Source of the DNA: CAWJMD01 sp963700925
GTDB lineage: Bacteria; Actinomycetota; Actinomycetes; Actinomycetales; CAWJMD01
Length of the DNA: 64,000 bases
Direction: 5' to 3'
Assembly (NCBI GenBank): GCA_963700925.1
Contig: OY969553.1
Span: 2,666,001 to 2,730,000 of the forward strand
The notes beneath the pieces were generated by a model. The model saw only the letters and a program-made list of their open reading frames with translations, was not told where the DNA came from and ran no database searches. Made by a program: the position numbers and the translations under genes. Shown here piece by piece: positions 34,907 through 42,507 of the stretch. Every line of letters starts with the position of its first letter. Positions within the stretch are counted from its first letter, which is position 1.

Positions 34907-35008
34907 GTGGGATTCGACACCACGCCGACGTTCATCTCGCACGACATGAACGGAACGCTCATTGACTCCCCGTGGACCGCGGGTGGGAGCCCGACCAACA
35001 ACTCGTGA
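34907..35008 (+). pseudogene. Internally deleted HAD gene (copy B)
   Basis: Begins like the intact HAD protein (VGFDTTPTFISHDMNGTLID) with an AGGAGG ribosome site. After 20 codons it jumps to the sequence for the C-terminal VDRGWEPDQ region of the paralogue, which is then out of frame. A 33-residue frame remains. The deletion removed about 180 codons and kept the promoter, so module copy 2 is still driven from the HAD promoter. Confidence 0.85.
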
Positions 35009-35052
35009 TCAGTTCGCCGGCGTGCCGGCACGACGACAAGGAACAGACGACA

Positions 35053-36603
35053 ATGACGAGACTTCGTTGGGCTGGTGGCGTGGCCATCGTTGCCCTGAGC
35101 GCCGCTGGGTGCGGCATGGGCGGCAACGGTGGCGGTGACGGTGGGGAGGCTGGCGATAGCGCTGGCGGTGGTCATCTGGTCTATGCCGAGCAGTTCGTCC
35201 CTGCGTCGGCGTGGGCGGTGGAGACGAACGACGCGCATCCGCTGACGCGGGCGGGGTGCTTGGAGACGTTGGTGAGGTACGGGTTCGACGGTGAGCTGGA
35301 GCCGATGCTGGCGACGGAGTGGAGCCAGGTGGAGCCGACGACGTGGGAGTTCACGCTGCGTGAGGGGGTGTCGTTCCAGGACGGTACGCCGATGGATGCG
35401 GAGGCGGTCGCCGGTGCGCTGACCCATGTGCTGGGGGTGCCGACCCCGGCGCGGGCGTTCAACGCCGATGTGATCTCGGGGGTGTCGGCGGTGGAGGGGT
35501 CGACGGTCCAGATCACCACTCCGGCGCCGGATCCGCTGGTGCCGCTGCGGGTGGCCAACCCGAATGCCGGGATCCTGGCTCCGAAGGCGTATGCGGGTGA
35601 GCAGATCGACATCGTCGGTACCTGCACCGGCCCGTTCACGGTGACCGAGGAGGTGCCGCAGCAGTCGCTGAAGCTGGAGGCCAACGCGGACTACTGGGGT
35701 GGGGAGGTCACCCTGGACTCCGCTGAGGTGCGCTTCGTCGGTGACGGTGCGGCACGGGCCACGCAGCTGCAGGCCGGTGAGGCCCAGATCGCCAAGAGCC
35801 TCCCGGTGGCGAACCTGAGTGGCCTGGAGGGTGACTCGAACCTGCAGATCCAGAAGCTGAGCCTCAGGCGGACGACCGTGATGATGCTCAACAACTCCCG
35901 TCCGCCGTTCGACAACCCGCTGGTGCGGCAGGCGATCCAGAAGGCGGTGGACACCCAGGCGATCGTCGACGGGGTCTACGAGGGCGCCGGCACGGCTGCC
36001 GTCGGCCCGTTCGGCCCGGACACCGACTGGGCACCTGAGGGCGCCGCGGCGAATCAGGTCGACCTGGACGAGGCGCGCTCCCTGCTCGAGCAGGCGGGCG
36101 TCGACCCTGAGTCGCTGACGTTCGAGCTCCAGACCTACATCGAGCGACCCGAGCTGCCCGACGTCGCTGCCGTCATCCAGGCCCAGCTGGCCGAGCTCGG
36201 GATCGAGGTCAAGATCAAGTCGAGTGAGTCCGCCGCGCTGGAGCCGGGCTGGCTCGAGGGCTCCTTCGATGCCACCCTGCTGTCCCGCGGCTACCTGGTG
36301 GACGTGGCCGACCCGGGCGGGTACCTGCGTTCGGACTGGACCTGCGAGGGCGGGTACAACATCGCCCACTACTGCGACCCCGAGACCGACCAGCAGATCC
36401 AGGACGCGGTCGCGATCGCGGACGCCGAACAGCGCAACGCCGCCTACCAGGAGCTCGCCGCGAAGCTGCAGGAGGAGGCGGCCAGCGTCTGGCTGCTCCA
36501 CGAGGACGCGGTCTGGGGCCTCGGGGCCGGCGTCGAGGGCTTCCAGCCCCACCCGCTGGACCTGTACGTCCTCACCCCCGGGCTCGCCCTCGGCGGCAAC
36601 TGA
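35053..36603 (+). CDS. ABC-type solute-binding lipoprotein, family 5 (module copy 2)
   Basis: 516 residues. The signal peptide and lipobox (LSAAGC) differ from copy 1, but from the Gly-rich linker onward the proteins are identical. The ATG at 35053 lacks a strong ribosome site (AAGGAACAGACGACA upstream). No transporter permease or ATPase accompanies it. The divergent N-termini joined to identical bodies show that the two were separate paralogues before the body was homogenised. Substrate unknown. Family 5 members bind peptides, metal chelates, opines and other small amines. Confidence 0.92.
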   Translation: MTRLRWAGGVAIVALSAAGCGMGGNGGGDGGEAGDSAGGGHLVYAEQFVPASAWAVETNDAHPLTRAGCLETLVRYGFDGELEPMLATEWSQVEPTTWEFTLREGVSFQDGTPMDAEAVAGALTHVLGVPTPARAFNADVISGVSAVEGSTVQITTPAPDPLVPLRVANPNAGILAPKAYAGEQIDIVGTCTGPFTVTEEVPQQSLKLEANADYWGGEVTLDSAEVRFVGDGAARATQLQAGEAQIAKSLPVANLSGLEGDSNLQIQKLSLRRTTVMMLNNSRPPFDNPLVRQAIQKAVDTQAIVDGVYEGAGTAAVGPFGPDTDWAPEGAAANQVDLDEARSLLEQAGVDPESLTFELQTYIERPELPDVAAVIQAQLAELGIEVKIKSSESAALEPGWLEGSFDATLLSRGYLVDVADPGGYLRSDWTCEGGYNIAHYCDPETDQQIQDAVAIADAEQRNAAYQELAAKLQEEAASVWLLHEDAVWGLGAGVEGFQPHPLDLYVLTPGLALGGN

Positions 36604-36619
36604 GAAGGAGGACGAACAG

Positions 36620-37096
36620 GTGACCGAGCTCGACGCGACCAGCACGTCGCCGTCGGAGCGGCTCCGGGCCCTCGGCCTGGACCTCCCCGGCGTCGGCGCC
36701 AGCACGACGTACCTGAACCACAACAGGGTCGACTCCAGCGTGTACGTGGCGGGCCAGCTGCCCTACAAGGACGGTGAGCTGCTGGGCCAGGGCATCCTGG
36801 GTCGCGACGTGGAGCTGGAGACCGGGCGGGGGCTGGCGCGGCAGGCTGCGCTGAACGCACTCGCTGTTGCCGCGGACGCGGTAGGCGGCCTGGACCGGGT
36901 CCGGATCGTGCAGATGCTGGTCTTCGTGGCCAGTACGCCGGACTTCGGTCAGCAGTCGAGCGTCGCCGACGCGGCCAGCGAGCTGCTCATCGACGTGCTC
37001 GGCGAGAACGGCCGTCACGCCCGCACCGCCATCGGTGTCGCCGGTCTGCCGCGGAACAGTCCGGTCGAGATCCAGATGGTCTGCACGGCGGCCTAG
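36620..37096 (+). CDS. ridA: RidA-family enamine/imine deaminase (module copy 2)
   Basis: Identical in protein sequence to 24258-24734, with the same AGGAGG ribosome site and the same 16-base gap after the solute-binding gene. Conserved RidA Arg in ARTAIG is present. Retention of two intact identical copies suggests gene dosage or recent conversion rather than decay. Confidence 0.92.
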   Translation: MTELDATSTSPSERLRALGLDLPGVGASTTYLNHNRVDSSVYVAGQLPYKDGELLGQGILGRDVELETGRGLARQAALNALAVAADAVGGLDRVRIVQMLVFVASTPDFGQQSSVADAASELLIDVLGENGRHARTAIGVAGLPRNSPVEIQMVCTAA

Positions 37097-37138
37097 GGCC
37101 GGCATCAACCACACCCCTTCGGATTCGAGGAGTGCAGC

Positions 37139-38245
37139 GTGCACAGGCTTGAACGAGTGCTGGACGGCCTGGCCGGTCGGGTGGACACACCGTCGCCGAT
37201 CGTCCTGCTGGATGTGATGCAGCGCAACATCGACCGGATGCAGGCCTTCGCCGCCGAGCACGACCTGCAGGTGCGCCCGCATGTCAAGACGCACAAGTGC
37301 GTCCAGATCGGGCGCCTGCAGGTCGAGGCCGGCGCGGTCGGGATCACCGCCGGCAACGTCGGTGAGGCGGAGGTGTTCGCAGCGGCCGGGTTCGACGACA
37401 TCTTCATCGCCTACCCGCTCTGGCCGGCGGGGACCAAGGGCGAGCGGATCCGCCGCCTGGCCCAGACGACCCGGCTGCGGGTCGGGGTCGACAGCGTCGC
37501 GGCGATCGACGTCCTGGCCGAGGCGATGGGTGACGAACCCGACCGGCTCCAGGTCGTGGTCGAGATCGACTGCGGTGCCCGCCGGTCCGGCGCGCCGCCG
37601 GAGGCCACGGGTGATCTGGCGCTGGCCGCGCGCAAGCGTGGGCTGGTGCCGGCCGGGGTCTACACCTACCCCGGGCACGGCTCCCGCGGTCCGGACGCCC
37701 GTCAGCCGGCAGCCCACGATCAGGAGGTCGGGCTGACCACCGCGGTGCGCAGCCTGGCAGGCGTCGGCGTCACCGCGCAGGTGGTCAGCGCCGGCTCCAC
37801 CCCGACCGTCGAGTTCTCCACCGGCAGCCCGATCACCGAGGTCCGGCCCGGTGAGTACGTCTTCTGCGACCTGGGCAACACCAGGCTGGGCGCCTGCAGC
37901 GAAGACCAGATCGCCCTGTTCGTGGCCGCCACGGTGGTCAGCGACTGGGTCCCCGGTCAGGTCATCGTCGACGTCGGCACCAAGGCCCTGGGCCGAGAAG
38001 GCACCCCGGAGAAGGGGTACGGCGGCGTCGCCGGCAGGAGAGCGGTCCTTTCCAGGCTGAACGAGTACCACGGGTACCTCGCCGTGCCCGCCGGTGAAGC
38101 CCGGCCCAGCGTCGGCACCGTGATCCCGGTGGTCCCGAACCACTGCTGCCCGGTGGTGATCGGGTTCGAGGACCTCATCATCACCGACAGCGACGGAACC
38201 TCGCTGCAACGGTGGCCGGTCGACGCCCGCGGATTCCTCAACTGA
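37139..38245 (+). CDS. D-threonine aldolase / D-serine dehydratase-like PLP enzyme (module copy 2)
   Basis: Same length and motifs as 24777-25883 (Lys50 in RPHVKTHK; metal motif PNHCCP), with Arg for Lys in GVAGRRAVLS. Most of the nucleotide differences between the two repeat copies fall in this gene, and several are clustered around 38039-38062, as if a short tract was exchanged. An SDR gene follows 46 bases later and could reduce or oxidise the product. Confidence 0.9.
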   Translation: MHRLERVLDGLAGRVDTPSPIVLLDVMQRNIDRMQAFAAEHDLQVRPHVKTHKCVQIGRLQVEAGAVGITAGNVGEAEVFAAAGFDDIFIAYPLWPAGTKGERIRRLAQTTRLRVGVDSVAAIDVLAEAMGDEPDRLQVVVEIDCGARRSGAPPEATGDLALAARKRGLVPAGVYTYPGHGSRGPDARQPAAHDQEVGLTTAVRSLAGVGVTAQVVSAGSTPTVEFSTGSPITEVRPGEYVFCDLGNTRLGACSEDQIALFVAATVVSDWVPGQVIVDVGTKALGREGTPEKGYGGVAGRRAVLSRLNEYHGYLAVPAGEARPSVGTVIPVVPNHCCPVVIGFEDLIITDSDGTSLQRWPVDARGFLN

Positions 38246-38291
38246 CCGACCCCTGGACCCGACCACCCCTCACCACGAAGGACTGCCTGAC

Positions 38292-39026
38292 ATGAGACTC
38301 GAGAAGGTCACCGCACTGGTCACCGGCGCCAGCAGCGGCATCGGTGAAGCGGTGAGCTCCCACTTCCGCCGGGAGGGGGCTCGGCTGCTTCTGACCGGTC
38401 GCAGGGAACGGCTGGACTCGGCTCAGCCCGATGACGTGTACGTCCCCGGCGACCTCAACGACGAGGCGTTCGTCGAGAGCCTGGCGCAGCGGGCCGCGAA
38501 CTCCTTCGGGGCGGTGGACGTCGTCGTCCTCAACCACGGACTGCAGGTCAGCAGCCCACTGACCGAGATGGCCTACGACGACGCGAAGAACGTGCTGCAC
38601 AGCAACCTGCTGAGCTCGTTCCTGGTGATGAAGCACTTCGCCCCCCTGATGCCCGCGGCGGGTGGCTCGTTCGTCTTGGTCGGCTCACGGCTCGGCATGG
38701 TGGGCAAGCCCGAGGAGGTCCTGTACTCGGCCGCCAAGGGCGGGCTGATCATGCTCGCCAAGGGCGCCGCCATCGAGTGGGCCCCCCGCAACATCCGGGT
38801 CAACGTCGTCGCCCCAGGGCTGACCTCCACCCCGATCATCGAAGCCTCCATCCAGCGCCGGCCCGATCCCGAGGCCTACCGCCGCGAGCGCGCGTCCCAG
38901 ATCCCGCTCAACCGTCTCGCCACCCCCGAGGAGATCGCCGACGCGATCCTGTTCCTCGCCTCGTCCGAGTCGTCCTACATCACCGGAGCGGTCCTGCCCG
39001 TCGACGGCGGCTACACCGCCTTCTGA
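38292..39026 (+). CDS. Short-chain dehydrogenase/reductase
   Basis: 244 residues, classical SDR. Cofactor motif TGASSGIG at the N-terminus, NHG in VVLNHGL (NNAG equivalent), catalytic Ser in LVGSRLG and YSAAK with Tyr and Lys, and IRVNVVAPG. C-terminal DGGYTAF is typical. Its partner substrate is unknown; an alcohol or hydroxy-acid intermediate of the module is likely. It replaces the FAD oxidase found after copy 1. Confidence 0.92.
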   Translation: MRLEKVTALVTGASSGIGEAVSSHFRREGARLLLTGRRERLDSAQPDDVYVPGDLNDEAFVESLAQRAANSFGAVDVVVLNHGLQVSSPLTEMAYDDAKNVLHSNLLSSFLVMKHFAPLMPAAGGSFVLVGSRLGMVGKPEEVLYSAAKGGLIMLAKGAAIEWAPRNIRVNVVAPGLTSTPIIEASIQRRPDPEAYRRERASQIPLNRLATPEEIADAILFLASSESSYITGAVLPVDGGYTAF

Positions 39027-39199
39027 CCCTCGGGCCGACAGGGGGAGAACGACGATGACCCACTTCCAGCCGATGGACAGCGGTGAGGCGCGGGCGAGAT
39101 GCTGATCGGCCTGGAGGAGCTGTACGCCGCCGACAAACGGGTGGGCGAGCGCGATTTGTTCACTCACCCCTGTGCTGCCAGTTCCGCACCCGGGTGGGG

Positions 39200-39385
39200 G
39201 ATACCCCTCATGGGTGAAGGAGGATCTTCAACGCACGGGCTCCTTCAAGCTCCCGGTGCTGCGAACGCCGTAGCCGCGCTCGATCGCAACCGGCCCGCGC
39301 GTGGAGTGGTCACGTACTCCGCCGGTAGCCACAGCCTTGCTCTTGCCCATGCCGCCCGAATTGCGGGATCGCGACACGATATGGC
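39200..39385 (+). pseudogene. Threonine/serine dehydratase fragment
   Basis: VKEDLQRTGSFKLP (PLP-lysine motif) is followed, one frameshift later, by GAANAVAALDRN and GVVTYSAGSHSLALAHAARIAG. In intact enzymes these blocks are contiguous (SFK.RGA..., SAGNHAQ). Only about 60 codons remain. A PLP dehydratase next to RidA would fit the module's chemistry, so this is probably a lost member. Confidence 0.75.
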
Positions 39386-39510
39386 CCACGGATTTGGCGG
39401 ACGGAGCCAAGGCTTGCACCGTGGTCCGCGATTTCGCGACGTCCGTGGTCACGGGATGCCGGGTCCCTAGCTAAGCTCTCTCCGCCTGTCGCCAGGGCCG
39501 CGGTAAACTG

Positions 39511-39539
39511 TTGACAATCCAGCGTCAGGTCAATATTGT
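39511..39539 (+). promoter_or_regulatory. Promoter of the same type as at 33.3 and 34.8 kb
   Basis: TTGACA (39511-39516), 17 bases, TATTGT (39534-39539). Upstream CTGTTGACAAT resembles the shared motif. The first intact gene downstream is the VIT1-type transporter, 128 bases away. Confidence 0.5.
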
Positions 39540-39600
39540 CAGCGACCATTGAATGGACCCTTCATAAGCGTGTCCTGGTTCCGGCCGAAGTACTTATCCA

Positions 39601-39622
39601 GGGCCGCGCGTCAGCGCGGCCC
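39601..39622 (+). other. GC hairpin in the leader of the VIT1-type gene
   Basis: GGGCCGCGC, GTCA loop, GCGCGGCCC: a perfect 9-bp stem. There is no T-run after it. It sits about 45 bases before the start codon and could affect translation or processing. Confidence 0.6.
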
Positions 39623-39666
39623 CGAGGCACATTCACACCAGGTTCGCTGCTTCGAAAGGAACAGAC

Positions 39667-40395
39667 ATGGCGGACAGAGACGGGGCGCCGGAGCGCCCTC
39701 TAATGGAGATGCACCGGCATCACGGAGACGTGACCGGTGGATGGCTGAGGCCTGCGGTCTTCGGAATGATGGACGGGCTGGTCTCCAACTTCGCCCTCAT
39801 CTCCGGCGTCGTGGGAGGTGGGGCGGCCTCGAGCACGGTCGTGCTGACCGGCCTGGCGGGGCTGGTGGCCGGGGCCTGCTCGATGGCGACCGGCGAGTAC
39901 ACGTCGGTCGCATCGCAGAGCGAGCACGTCCGCAAGGAGATCGAGATGGAGAAGAGGGAGCTCGCACGCGACCCTGCCGGCGAGGAGCGCGAGCTGGTCG
40001 CGCTCTACCGGCACAAGGGCCTGTCTACGCCGCTGGCGACGCAGGTCGCGCAGGAGCTTGCCCAGAACCCTGACGAGCTGTGGCGGGTGCACGTCCGCGA
40101 GGAGATGGGCGTCGACCCCGACGACCTGCCGTCGCCCTGGGTGGCGGCGGGGTCGTCGTTCGCGGCCTTCTCGGTCGGCGCCATCGTGCCGGTCCTGCCG
40201 TACATCTTCGGGGCGAGCACCCTGACGATCGCTCTGGTCCTGAGCCTCCTGGCACTGTTCGTCTCGGGTGCCGTGGTCGCCAGACTGACGTCCGTGTCCC
40301 CGTGGTTCGGTGGCGCGCGTCAGATGCTGCTGGGTGCCCTGGCGGCAGCGGTCACCTTCGGAGCGGGCTCCCTGGTGGGCGCTGCCCTGGCGTAA
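39667..40395 (+). CDS. VIT1/CCC1-family iron/manganese transporter
   Basis: 242 residues. The family signature is present: GWLRPAVFGMMDGLVSNFALISGVVGG in the first helix and GACSMATGEYTSVASQSE in the second. The cytoplasmic Glu-rich loop (EIEMEKRELARDPAGEERELVALYRHKG) binds metal in homologues. Three C-terminal helices follow. It would export Fe2+ or Mn2+ from the cytoplasm. ATG 39667 has GAAAGGA upstream. No neighbour shares its role, so it appears to be independent cargo. Confidence 0.93.
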   Translation: MADRDGAPERPLMEMHRHHGDVTGGWLRPAVFGMMDGLVSNFALISGVVGGGAASSTVVLTGLAGLVAGACSMATGEYTSVASQSEHVRKEIEMEKRELARDPAGEERELVALYRHKGLSTPLATQVAQELAQNPDELWRVHVREEMGVDPDDLPSPWVAAGSSFAAFSVGAIVPVLPYIFGASTLTIALVLSLLALFVSGAVVARLTSVSPWFGGARQMLLGALAAAVTFGAGSLVGAALA

Positions 40396-40417
40396 CCGAC
40401 TAGAAGACGAAGCCACA

Positions 40418-40489
40418 GCTTGACACGAAGGTGCCCGCTTCCTCTCGGGGAGCCGGCTGTCTCGTACCGAAAGCGGCCGAGTGTCAAGC
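40418..40489. repeat. 72-bp imperfect inverted repeat
   Basis: GCTTGACAC (40418-40426) is matched by GTGTCAAGC (40481-40489), with inner arms CCCGCTT/AAGCGG. It may be the VIT1-type gene's terminator or a transposon end, as it lies just before the ISL3 fragment. Confidence 0.55.
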
Positions 40490-40526
40490 ATCACCTGAGA
40501 CAGGATCGTTAAGCGGGTCTTCGGAG

Positions 40527-40889
40527 TTACGCATGGTTCGGTGCTCGCCGGTAGGCGCGCCGGCCTGAGGCCGCGAGCAGGATTCTGAGTCGGTAGTGGT
40601 CGAAGGTGCGGAAGCCGTGGGCGAGGCGGCGGGTCTTCTCGATGATCAGGTTGACCGCTTCGGTGCCGCCGTTGGAGATCCGTTCGGTGTCGAACCGGGC
40701 CAGCACGTGGGACTTCCACTGCTTGAGGGTGCGGCCGAGGCGGGCGACCTCGGGGATCGGGCAGTGCGGGAACGAGTCGATGACGTACTCGGCCAGGCGC
40801 CGACCCTGGGTCGGCGTCTCGGCTTGGTAGATCGCCCGCAGCTGTTGGTAGGCATGCCAGGCGACGGTGACCTCGAAGCCTGGGTCGCC
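40527..40889 (-). pseudogene. ISL3-family transposase C-terminal fragment
   Basis: AWHAYQQLRAIYQAE, LARFDTERISNGGTEAVNL and KTRRLAHGFRTFDHYRLRIL are the end of a DDE_Tnp_ISL3 transposase, with the catalytic Glu region GGTEA. About three quarters of the gene is missing. A GGGTCTTCGGAGTTACGC-like terminal repeat lies at its 3' side (about 40517-40534). Confidence 0.85.
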
Positions 40890-40899
40890 GGCGCCTAGC

Positions 40900-41150
40900 G
40901 ACTGGCTCTTTCCTGGAAGGGCGGCCCGAGGGCACATCAACTCCTCGGTCATCGCCTCTCGGCTGAAGGACCTCGGCATCGGTGTCCGGCCCTCACGCAA
41001 CGCCGCGCTCATCGCACTGGCCGCCGACCTGCCCACATCGGTCGTCAGCGCCCTGTTCGACATCAGCATCGCGTCAGCGGTGCTCTGGTCGCGGCGAGCG
41101 GGACGGGACTGGAACGCTTATGTCGCCGCCGAAATCGACTCTCGTCAAAG
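40900..41150 (+). pseudogene. Recombinase C-terminal fragment
   Basis: DWLFPGRAARGHINSSVI, LGIGVRPSRNAALIALAADL and WSRRAGRDWNAYVA match the C-terminal region of a group of actinobacterial site-specific recombinases (WLFPG...LGI..R..RNAAL..LA..LP). The catalytic parts upstream are absent. It is joined directly to the ISL3 fragment in opposite orientation. Confidence 0.65.
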
Positions 41151-41279
41151 CCAAGAACACCCTTCGACGGGCCCATCGCTGCTACCCGCGGGGTCGGCAT
41201 GTTCAGACGCGCGAGACCACGAACGTCTCTCGCTCTCGGGTAGGGGACTCCAGTCCTGACTGGCGCGAGATCTAGGCCC

Positions 41280-41390
41280 GCCCTGCCGAGAGGCGCGGGG
41301 CTGCCACGTCAGGAGGTTGCGCGCGAGAGTCGCGGCCAGCAGGTTCACGCGCCGGGTGATCACGGCGTGGGTGACTCCAAGTACGTTTGC
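41280..41390 (-). pseudogene. Possible transposase tail
   Basis: HAVITRRVNLLAATLARNLL followed by TWQPRASR resembles the C-terminal end of some transposases. It is too short for a family call. Confidence 0.3.
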
Positions 41391-41434
41391 CTAACGGCTC
41401 GCGAGGGTCGGCACCGGCTGGGGAGCGACTTCGG

Positions 41435-42079
41435 TCAGGCAGCCGGCTCGGCCATCGCGATGAATCCTCCGTGCCAGGAGTGGTACCAGACGGCGCCGTC
41501 GGTTGCGCTGACCGACAGCATGCCGGTGATCTGGCCATGGTCCAGGGTGTGCATGGTGTAGTAGCCCGGGAACACGTCAGGCTCGGCGGCGTCCTCGCCT
41601 GGCCGGTTGTCGGCCAACCACTCATCGGCGATTCCTCGGGCCTCCTCGGAGCCGACGGTGGTCTCCTCTGCAGCGCGGCCGGAGTGCGTGCCATAGGCCG
41701 TGTTCCACATCATCGCCGGGCCGAACTCGAGCCTGACTGTGCCGGTTCGCGGGTCGACCAGCACCTCGGTGGCCAGGTCTCCGGACGGGTCGGCCAGCTC
41801 GACGTAGAACCCGTTGTCGAATTGCATCACCTCACCGACCGTCAACCCCCACCGGTCGGCGAGCCTATCGGCGGCGCCGCGGGCCCGGTCGATATCGTTG
41901 ACTGGCCCATCACCGGCCATCCCCATGCTGGGGCCCATCACGCCGCCCGGTCCCATCATGATGCCGTTCGGACTCTGCCCGCCCCCGGCCCCCGAGGTCC
42001 AGGCGATCGAAGCGATCAGCAGTCCGAGGGCGCCGGCCAGGGCGGTCAGTGGCAGCCAGCGGCGCCGTGCCCAGGTCAC
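41435..42079 (-). CDS. Exported PepSY-like / Met-Gly-rich hypothetical protein
   Basis: 214 residues. A signal anchor (LTALAGALGLLIASIAW) is followed by a Met/Gly-rich stretch (GIMMGPGGVMGPSMGM) that could bind copper or silver. Two alpha/beta repeats of PepSY type follow (ARGAADRLADRWGLTVGEVM..., then EARGIADEWLADN...). GTG 42079 overlaps the upstream SHOCT frame by four bases. It ends the minus-strand persulfide/metal cluster. Confidence 0.65.
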   Translation of the reverse strand: MTWARRRWLPLTALAGALGLLIASIAWTSGAGGGQSPNGIMMGPGGVMGPSMGMAGDGPVNDIDRARGAADRLADRWGLTVGEVMQFDNGFYVELADPSGDLATEVLVDPRTGTVRLEFGPAMMWNTAYGTHSGRAAEETTVGSEEARGIADEWLADNRPGEDAAEPDVFPGYYTMHTLDHGQITGMLSVSATDGAVWYHSWHGGFIAMAEPAA

Positions 42080-42341
42080 GGGGACCTCGTTTCCCGTCCG
42101 GCGAGGTGGTTGCGGGTCTGCGCGTAGGTCTCGGCGTCGATCTCGGCGGAGGCGAGCCGACGATCCAGGATCTCCTGCGGGACTCCCGCCGGGCCGTGCC
42201 GGGGTCGACCGGCCCCTGCTGGTGGCTGTTGGGCTGGGTCAGCCGGACCACTGCCCAGACAATGACGCCGAGGAGGACGATCCACACCACCGGCATCAGA
42301 ATCATTGCGCTCCAGCCCCATCCGTTCCCGTCGTACATCAT
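42076..42341 (-). pseudogene. SHOCT-domain membrane protein, frameshifted
   Basis: Starts MMYDGNGWGWSAMILMPVVW with one membrane helix and a good GGAGG site. After about 50 codons the frame breaks near 42175-42190, and the SHOCT domain (PQEILDRRLASAEIDAETYA) continues in another frame to a stop at 42076. Proteins of this type accompany metal/sulfur stress genes. A single base change would restore it, so a sequencing error is possible. Confidence 0.75.
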
Positions 42342-42507
42342 CACGTCGCCTCCGATACTTTGGTCGTCGCTCCCATGCTGACCTGTGGCTCCATGTCCGG
42401 CTAGGGGCTGAGGTCCCGGCCCGACAGGGGGCCTTCCGGCCTGCTGAGCCCTGGACGGTCGAGCGCCGGAGAGCAGTCGCATGGTGCTCTAGGGGACCGG
42501 GCTGGCG

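Larger units (their letters stand above)
35129..38247. repeat. 3.1-kb near-identical direct repeat, copy 2
   Basis: Second copy of 22767-25885. The right end coincides with the fifth base after the PLP-enzyme ORF's penultimate codon region (TGACC) and the sequences then differ completely: an FAD oxidase follows copy 1 and an SDR follows copy 2. Confidence 0.93.
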
